64,000 bases of DNA from Lineus longissimus (lineage: Eukaryota > Nemertea > Pilidiophora > Heteronemertea > Lineidae): positions 6,040,953 to 6,104,952 of the forward strand of contig NC_088324.1 of the NCBI RefSeq assembly GCF_910592395.1. Direction: 5' to 3'. The notes under the pieces were generated by a model. It saw only the letters and a list, made by a program, of their open reading frames with translations, searched no databases and had not been told where the DNA came from. Shown in pieces: positions 56,901-64,000 of the stretch. A program made the position numbers and the translations under genes. Position 1 is the stretch's first letter. Every line of letters begins with the position of its first letter.

Positions 56901-59900
56901 CGAAATCATTTCATATCGCTCGCCAGTCGGCGCTCACAGCAGCGCACTAACATGCCTTATCTCGCGGGGCACTTTCACACAAGGCACCGTGAGTCAGAGG
57001 TACTTGAGTATTGCAAGTAACTAAAACAGCCATTCAAGGCACTTTTCGGCGCATAAAACCCGACAGATATGTTTTCTGGGTTGATATTTCATTATTTCCA
57101 CAGCCGCGGTATATTTTCGCGGTATTACATTTTCTCGAAGGCCAGGCGATGGACATAATTATACGCGGCAAAATGTTTTCGCGAGTCAAGAATTAATTGT
57201 TCCAATAAAATAAAAATTGCGGAAGTCTTTTGAAAAGGTGTTTTTGACCGTGATATATATAGCCAACACGTTTCAAAATATTTAATTGGCCCACCTCCCC
57301 TCGCCGTCAACAAACATTTAGCTACGGCCCTTTAATCTATACGTGTACAAGTACAAAAGATGTACATGCAATTCGTTTAACATGTGCAGGCACTTGTCGC
57401 ATTTTATCTGTGGTTATATCTATATTGATAATTAATGGTGTGTTTTTGTTAAACGTCTAGACAGTCACATTATTTCAGTAAACATCATGCGATGATTTTT
57501 TTCCGCTCGCTCAACGCCTGCCGCGCCCAGCTGGATGTATGACAATATGGCTGTAAACTCTCCCCTATATGAATGGTACCCATACGGATAATTCATATCA
57601 TATGATTTAAATCTCATATCTCAATATGACAATAATCAGCGGTTCCACCTTGAGACATATAAACAGTTACAGTTGTATGTTTGCTAGAGGGGCCCCTTTG
57701 ACCCGTTCATTAGTTTCCAAACTGTTTTGGGTGACGCAACTTGGACCAACTCATCGTAATAAATCGTAATAAATCGCCTTGGTGCAATGGGAGTCTCAGG
57801 GGTGGCATTGAAATGGTTCACGTCCTATCTTAGTGGCAGGTGTCAGGAGGTGAGCGTTGAGGGTAAACTTTCAAAGCCAAGTATGATCAAGTGTGGGGTA
57901 CCTCAGGGTTCCATACTTGGTCCCCTGTTATTTACCATCTATACTACACCTATCGGTGCTATCATCATGGCACATAGCATTTTTTACCACTTTTATGCCG
58001 ATGACAGTCAGTTATACCTGGTTTTCACACTGCCTGAGCTCGGCCCCACATGTGACTTGATGTCAACCGGTGTTTTCGACCTCAACAAATGGTTGGTAAG
58101 AAACTTTCTCAAGTGTAATGGTGAAAAGACAGATCTATTGTTCATTGGTCCCAAGAAGCACATTGACGTGCTTAGGCTGCAATCAGTCCGCATCATTGAC
58201 GCTGATGTGTATGCTTCTCTTTCAGCGAGAAACCTTGGTGTAGTTTTTGACAGTGAATTCACTTTCAAACAGCACATCAGTGCTTGTGTTAGGGCCTCAT
58301 ACTTTCATATCCGCAATATTGGAAAGATCCGCAGATATCTATCGGTCAACACCACCAGGCTCTATATTCAAGCCCTCATCACTTCTAGACTTGACTTCTG
58401 CAATTCCCTTCTTCTTGGCTTGCCTAAATCTACTGTCCGTCCACTGCAGTTAGTGCAAAACAACGCGGCTCGTCTTATTACCAAGTCTCGAAAGAGGTCA
58501 CATATTACCCCAGTCCTCAAGTCTCTACATTGGCTCCCTGTTGAACAGCGTATCGCTTACAAGGTCCTCCTCCTTACTTTCAAATGTCTCCATGGTCTGG
58601 CCCCATCCTATCTCTCCGAGCTTATATCAATCTACACACCTAACCGTCCCCTTCGCTCCTCAGCTGAAACTCTCCTTCAACCTCCCAGAGCAAAGGTGCA
58701 ATCAATAGGAACTAGAGCTTTTTCTATTGGTGCACCAAAAATGTGGAATAAACTTCCAGCAACTATCAGAAACATCCAAGACATTGTTCCTTTCAAACGT
58801 TCCTTGAAACATTTCCTCTTTTCTGAAGCCTTCATGAGCAGTGATGCAGCGCTTTGAGCGATCCTAATGGATCGGATACTGCGCTATACAAGACTCGTTA
58901 TATATATATATATCGTGTTAAACGCAACGGAGCACCATATGGAACTTATCATTTAGCCCCATAGTCTTTTCGACGATAATTAATGGCTTGAACGCCAGAG
59001 GCAAAATACGTGTTCCAATTCAGGATTGATTTTGATTGCGATGGTTATTGATAATCGCAATCAAAATCTATGTTGTTATGTCAACAACAAAGCTACATAA
59101 ATCACTCGTTTACGAAGTCCTTTATATAGTAGCCGAAACGGTCTCGCACTGATGATAAAAGTTGGTGCACTGGTACGCACAAGTAACAGGTTTCGCAAAC
59201 CTTTCGAAGAGCTGCGAACGGCAAAGTATGAAGTGCAGTAAAACCTCTATTTTATCTACACCCTTGAGACTGAGAAGTGTTGTAATTAATAGAGAGGTGT
59301 CCTAATAAGAGAGGTCAAATTGAATTTCAACACCCAGTTTGGGACCAAAAACTAGTGTCCTTTATGGAGAGTTTAAAAAAAGTTAAAGACGGCTGGGCCA
59401 GAGCTGATCCCGGTTTACGTTGCGAAAGCGACTGGGAGTATTACTGCCCATGTCTATCGCAGGTTAGACCTGTTCACACAGATGGAGAGAAGTAAGTAGG
59501 GTTAAGTGCCTTGCCCAAGGAAACAAAGATGAAACAGTGCTGATCTGTCTGAGTATCAAACCTACGATCTCCTGGTTATAATTAGAGAGGACAACTTATA
59601 AGCCCGGAGCGCTAACCACTCTGCCACTGATCCCCTTAATGGAGGGTCTCTCTAATAGAGAGGTGACCGCTAAGGGAGGTTCCACTGTACATGTCAACGT
59701 ACATTATCGTCGACGATTTGTTTTAGAATATTTCTCCCATTTCCTCCTGCAACTGATAACGAGATGATTGACGAGTGTCGCGGAAATGACACAACACAAC
59801 ATACATTTGTACTTTGTACTTCGTTGTTCGTTTGGATTGTAAAAACTATCAGTAAATGTTCTACATAAATCCACCGGTGAAAAATAAAAAATAAGTAGAG

Positions 59901-60040
59901 ATCTAGAGCTTTCGAAATCGGTGATGAGTTGGACTTACGGAGCTTGCATCAACAGTTGCGGACGCGGCCTGCGCACCAGCCGGAGGCGCCGCAGTCTTCT
60001 TCTTGTTCTTCTTAAAGGGGTTCTTAAGTTTCAGAGGCAT
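53932..60040 (-). CDS. CAP-superfamily protein, GAPR-1/GLIPR2-like
   Basis: Four minus-strand exons fit GT/AG borders and phase: 60040-59939, 56784-56538, 55289-55212, 54083-53932, giving 192 residues (usual GAPR-1 is about 150). Exon 1 gives a basic, Lys/Ala/Pro-rich leader (MPLKLKNPFKKNKKK...) with no signal peptide, which fits an intracellular membrane-associated CAP protein. Exon 2 starts the CAP domain (AHNRYRAKHGAPAL; GNNLGENIA). Exon 3 continues it (AVTDQWYSEEKDYSY). Exon 4 has the signatures GHFTQVVWKGS and YVVANYYPAGN. The cavity His and Glu residues of CAP proteins are present. A second possible terminal exon lies at 49585-49733. Intron 1 contains a LINE fragment, a MITE and a SINE. 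Confidence 0.85.
54090..55210. other. intron 3 of the CAP gene
   Basis: No additional exon recognised. Two similar stretches (about 54240-54400 and 54870-55070) share TTGACCATA, AGTGAATGCCA and TTTAGGRTTTCAA blocks, so an internal duplication of ~650-bp spacing is likely. Confidence 0.5.
57787..58915 (+). mobile_element. L2/CR1-type LINE, 5'-truncated within the reverse transcriptase
   Basis: An open frame of 356 codons (57787-58857) starts inside the RT domain (SGVALKWFTSYLSGR; CGVPQGSILGPLLF; YADDSQLY). It runs through the C-terminal part (LHWLPVEQRIAYK; FSIGAPKMWNKLP), ending at 58857. The 3' tail has ATCGGATACTGCGCTATACA followed by an (AT)n tract to about 58915. The frame is intact, so insertion was recent. 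It sits antisense in intron 1 of the CAP gene. Confidence 0.9.
59236..59687. mobile_element. Tc1/mariner-like (pogo/Tigger-like?) MITE
   Basis: The left end is CAGTAAAACCTCTATTTTAT and the right end is the complement of CAGTGGAACCTCCCTTAGC. Both are followed inward by GAGAGG/CTCTCT motifs. TA follows the right end; the left flank reads TG. A SINE is inserted in its interior. Superfamily assignment is by terminal sequence only. Confidence 0.55.
59375..59640 (-). mobile_element. tRNA-derived SINE nested in the MITE
   Basis: On the minus strand, GTGGCAGAGTGGTTAGCGCT (A box) near 59628 and GATCGTAGGTTTGATACTC (B box) near 59560 are tRNA-Ser/Leu-like. They are followed by TTGGGCAAGGCACTTAACCC near 59510, a tail motif common in animal SINEs. 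Confidence 0.65.
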
Positions 60041-60044
60041 TTTA

Positions 60045-62345
60045 TCAAACTTTCTGCACCTACACCTCTCCCTTGCTATGGCCAAGCAATCACTAATGCA
60101 AAATAGGATACACGGCCGACTTTACCCTCACAGTGTACTTTCGCACAGGAAAGGCGCTAATTTAGTCGGATTTTAGTTTCCATAAAAAGGACTTCTAAAT
60201 AATATAATGTAATACCCACATAAGATAAAATATTTCGGAATAATACACAATGCATACATGTGTCCTGATAGTCAGCTGTACAGCGGTATCCACAGGGTGT
60301 CCAGACATAAATTGTACTGCACATATTTGACCATTACAATGAATTATGTAATTAATCAAAATTAAAATAGATTACGTCATCTCAGAGCGTCAAGAAGCTG
60401 TCCTTGGAACTGAGCCGACAGTTCGTTTAAAACCCTCTAGTTACCGGTGTTACTGTAGGGTAACACCGGTTTTCAAACTCACCCATATTCAACAGATGTC
60501 ATAAATTTATCACTAATTATCAATATATCAATTGTGATACCTGTGTGGTACATTTTGTTTATCGCAAGATCCAAATATTCATATATTCAATATGGCAGCA
60601 CCAAAGTATTTCGGGCGGGGGTGGGGGTGGAGGGGTTCATATTCGATCAGGTTGGAAATACCCACAGGAAGTACCACCATTCATTGTAGCTAGAGATTAT
60701 TAACTCATATGTAGCCGATTTACAATACTGATCAAAGAAGGTGATATTAGTCAAACGGGGGGGGGGGGGGGGGGGTTATATTTCAATCAATTGTGCAAAG
60801 ATTTAAGGTGTTTGGCACTATCCTAGCATTTTCCTAGGTTTTGGTCAATGGGTGGTCAACCAGATGGTTTTCATGTTGTTTTATTCATGTAGGTGCCTGT
60901 ATTAACTACGCCGACTATTTAGTATTCAGATCGATATAGGGTTTATGAATACCACCTTTCTTATTGGGGCCACACTGTACGGGTGTATTTGATCGTTGGT
61001 CAGGAAAATAAGTACAGTGGTATCATTTCCACACCACACAAAAAGACATTCTTGGAGATATTTGCAAGGCGTGATGAGAGTGCTTTGATGGCGGCGCATA
61101 CAATTACGACGGGAAAGAATTTTGTTCGACAAGTTTTGTGAAAAGTACTCTGGGATCAAACGACTGGCAACACTTTGATTTAGCGACAACTCATAAATTG
61201 AGGAGGCTTGCTTTAAGTTTAATGGTAGAGTAGACCTCCCTAATAAGGACTCTCTAGTTTTGGATCCATATTGGTTATTTCCATTCAGTTTGACCTCACT
61301 AATCAAGACACTTTTCTATTAGGGACAGTCATTCTCGAGGGTGTCCTCAATAGAAAGGTTCTGATTGTTTTGATAGCAAATTATGTCCAGGGGCATATGC
61401 CAGCAACATGATTTTCTGTGTCGACGCTACAGCGTGTCTGTTACACTGAGGTATATTGCACACGTACGATAGGCTGTACACAGCTGCCCCTCAACCGTCG
61501 CCACAATTTTACTGAAGTGGGGTCTTCACATACTTTCTCTCGGAAACACACCTGTTGTCTGGCTTGAATACATATTAGGTCTACAGTTGACTATACAACT
61601 GCATTTGCTACCCACGGTTCGCTAAATACTTTGCATGTATACCAGTATAAAAACAATATCTCATAATATTACGTGACAACAATGCGCAAGGTGTAAATCG
61701 TCGGGCAGAATCAATGGCCTATTTCGTTGTTCAAGAAGAGATGTATTCATTATTTGACAGAGGTAATATATAGGCGACCCTGGTCTATACATTTCGTGGA
61801 TGTACATGTATATTGCAAACTAGCGTGTGATTGCAATACGCTATTAGCGGACGAGGTTGATTGGTGAGGTTGATTGGTCCACAGGACTGCGATATTTTGC
61901 TTAAAAAAGTATACCTCAGGTATGTTAAACCTGTTCACTATAGTCGTAGGGATATATCAGAAGGATCCGTTGAACAGCGTGATAAAATGACTTTTTAAAT
62001 AACAGGCCGAGACATGAATGCAGATGAAAGGACAAGGAAGTCGAGACTCATGGATGCCAGCAATGGGTAGATAGCTTTCACCAATTTGACAGAAAATGCC
62101 AAGTCTCTATAGTATATCATATCGACTGCGTAGGACAGCAGACTACACTTACACCAGAGGTGGTTATCCAACAGCCACCTGCGAATGCAAACTTAGTGAC
62201 AAATCACCAAATACTCAGACACATTCTGTGCTGAAAAGAAGTTAGAACTTTTGGCTAAAGCTGACGTCACAGACGACGAAGCTGTAGGGAACAACTGCAT
62301 GACGACCTATATAGCAAACAGCCAATTTTGTTGCAAGTGCAGCGC
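60045..62345. other. intergenic DNA upstream of the CAP gene
   Basis: It contains a 12-bp-stem hairpin (TACCGGTGTTAC...GGTAACACCGGT, about 60441-60470), a poly-G run at about 60757-60775 and a degenerate mariner-like fragment around 61216-61360 (ACCTCCCTAATAAGGAC; GTCCTCAATAGAAAGG). No gene was recognised. Confidence 0.5.
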
Positions 62346-62349
62346 AGGT

Positions 62350-62617
62350 CCAAGGTCCGGTTGTTCAAAGTCAGGTTAGTTCAGCGAGCGCTGAGTTTTA
62401 ATTGCCGCTACCAAACTTAGCGAAGGTTAAGTGACCGCTCTAACCTGACGGCACCCCATGACGAGCCCTTGAGGCGTTGGCATAGCCGCAGGTGAGCCTA
62501 CGGAGCCTAATTAATGAAGCCAAACGGAGCAATCATGGCGGCATGCTAATAACTGTGTTTTAACTGCCGCCAAACCACCGTTATCCGATAGCGGAGCTTT
62601 GAAAATCCGGCCCCGGG
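62350..62617. mobile_element. 268-bp MITE related to the one at 49367
   Basis: The left end GGTCCGGTTGTTCAAAGTCA and the complement of the right end (CCCGGGGCCGGATTTTCAAA) share the GG-CCGG-TTNTTCAAA pattern with the 163-bp element at 49367-49529. The interior is non-coding with short inverted motifs. Confidence 0.5.
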
Positions 62618-62619
62618 CT

Positions 62620-64000
62620 CCTTGAGATTAGTATTGATACCATCCGATACAAGTTTGTGGCGCACTCTTTCGATGTCGAAGAGATGGAAGATGTTGGTTC
62701 CAGGTGATGGTCACGAAATGCTGAACGCTGAAGAAGAAGTGACAAGATTGATGGGCTGACGGGATCTAGTCGAGAAGAAGTAAGATACCCACCAGATTCC
62801 CCATTGCGTAATAGCCAAATTATGTCACAATTGAACTGTATTAATCCGCCAGCGCTTCCAGCTCCCTCTAGCTATATGATCCAAGGCCGATGAGATATTT
62901 CAACTTGTCATGCCTATTTCACAAGCAGTGTCACTGCGTGCCTTGCAAACTATTTTTATTGTCTGAAAGCATATGGACGACCCAGTTGAAAGTATTAAAT
63001 TTATTCCATGATATTTCAAACGCTTGGCATTTATATTGATATGATATATATCATGTTTGGTATAGAAGTAGAAATATCCTCCTGGAAAAAGGGTCCGACC
63101 CTTATGTATTCTGAAGGATTATGGTATGGTTCTATAGAGACCATCACCGTCAATAGATCAAGGATCAAAGCGCATAATAGGATCATTTCTTCCCTCGATA
63201 TTCTATCCGAAGATATTTCGAATGTTTACATCAGTCGGCTCTCCCCACTAGGAACCAATTATTTCCCCATATTTCCCTGTTTCTGCGTTTGGTATGTGTA
63301 CACCTTTTTGAGACAACCCTTATAGTACTTGTAGACTTATATGCACAGGTGACGGGACAAGGCAAACACATGGCAAGAGATCGATATTTTGCGATAGGCC
63401 CACTAGATCTGTATCACTGTCAGTTGATAGAAGCCTTACACCGAGGCCTATATTATCTAGTATCAAATACTCATGCTATAGCAGCTGTGGCCCCATCCGG
63501 GACAAATAGTCAGGTTTCGCAAAACTCACTAAGAGTTACGGTTGACAAAGTACAGAGTATGTGGAATTCAGTTTATCGAGAGTTTTGTTCAATTCCCGAG
63601 GTTTCCTCCTACGAGAATATACAAAAAGATGATGTACGAGACTCGTTTGCGTGTGAATAAATTAGCACAGGACGTGGTGGCACCACAGACCTACGTAAGT
63701 CGTTCGTATGGATTGCGAAACTTGCCTAATGTTCTATAAAACATAAAAAAGACAAATAGATGAGCTGTGCAAGTATTTGACGCATTACAAAATGCATGCC
63801 CAATAGGCCGGCAACAAATTAGGCTAATGATAGGACTACTCAAATAGATTTTTTCTCCTGATTTATGAGTGACCCCTTGTCTGCACCGAAATTAACTGAC
63901 TAACACGACGCGGAGTAATCTAGCCTATACGAAAGTCTACTAAGCGGGCCCTAATACGTTTTCACTGCGGACAAGTGCGTCACAAGCATACAGCGCTATA
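62620..64000. other. no gene recognised
   Basis: Frames at 63008-63325 and 63289-63660 are open, but they have no recognisable motif or splice context. Confidence 0.45.

Noticed and set aside
59560-59640. tRNA-Ser/Leu gene
   Set aside because: tRNA-like only in the promoter boxes; the acceptor stem is absent and a SINE tail follows.
63289-63660. 123-codon plus-strand frame near the right edge
   Set aside because: No recognisable family and no flanking splice sites that I can support.

Overview
This is eukaryotic, animal nuclear DNA. Genes are split by GT/AG introns, there is a THAP zinc-finger gene, a secreted ADAMTS-type metalloprotease gene and a CAP-superfamily (GAPR-1-like) gene, and the spaces between are packed with animal-type mobile elements (Polinton/Maverick, APE-type LINEs, a TTAA-targeting DNA transposon, tRNA-derived SINEs, MITEs). 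I infer a marine invertebrate, possibly a lophotrochozoan or an invertebrate deuterostome. The sequence does not let me name the species.

Layout. (1) 0.58-8.14 kb: a decayed Polinton/adintovirus-like element, mostly on the minus strand, with integrase plus chromodomain, major capsid protein and several companion proteins; its packaging ATPase is on the plus strand. Polymerase and protease genes are absent. (2) 8.14-12.96 kb: a nearly complete minus-strand LINE (ORF1 + ORF2) abutting the Polinton remnant. (3) 13.586-20.077 kb: a 6.5-kb DNA transposon with 19-bp terminal inverted repeats and TTAA target duplications (Kolobok-type). It carries an intron-rich THAP/DDE transposase and, tail to tail with it, a minus-strand gene with a domain like the P2X7 intracellular ('ballast') domain. 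(4) 20-25 kb: dispersed repeats and a 1-kb element with 48-bp terminal inverted repeats. (5) 25.17-40.55 kb: a metalloprotease gene whose exons can be joined into one open frame of 553 codons over 16 exons. (6) 38.75-40.36 kb: a 75-bp tandem array grown from that gene's penultimate exon-intron boundary. (7) 41.96-43.24 kb: a minus-strand exon coding for a His/Ser-rich protein with eleven near-identical 18-residue repeats. (8) 45.6-49.5 kb: MITEs and mostly featureless DNA. (9) 49.6-60.04 kb: a minus-strand CAP gene with two candidate terminal exons; its introns hold a truncated LINE, SINEs and a MITE. (10) 60-64 kb: little recognisable.

Most notable: the two-gene TTAA transposon in region 3. 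Its boundaries are supported by the inverted repeats, by the TTAA duplications, and by the fact that its two flanks are halves of a dispersed repeat found uninterrupted at about 26.7 kb. Many single-base frame breaks in regions 1 and 3 could be true decay or, in part, assembly error.
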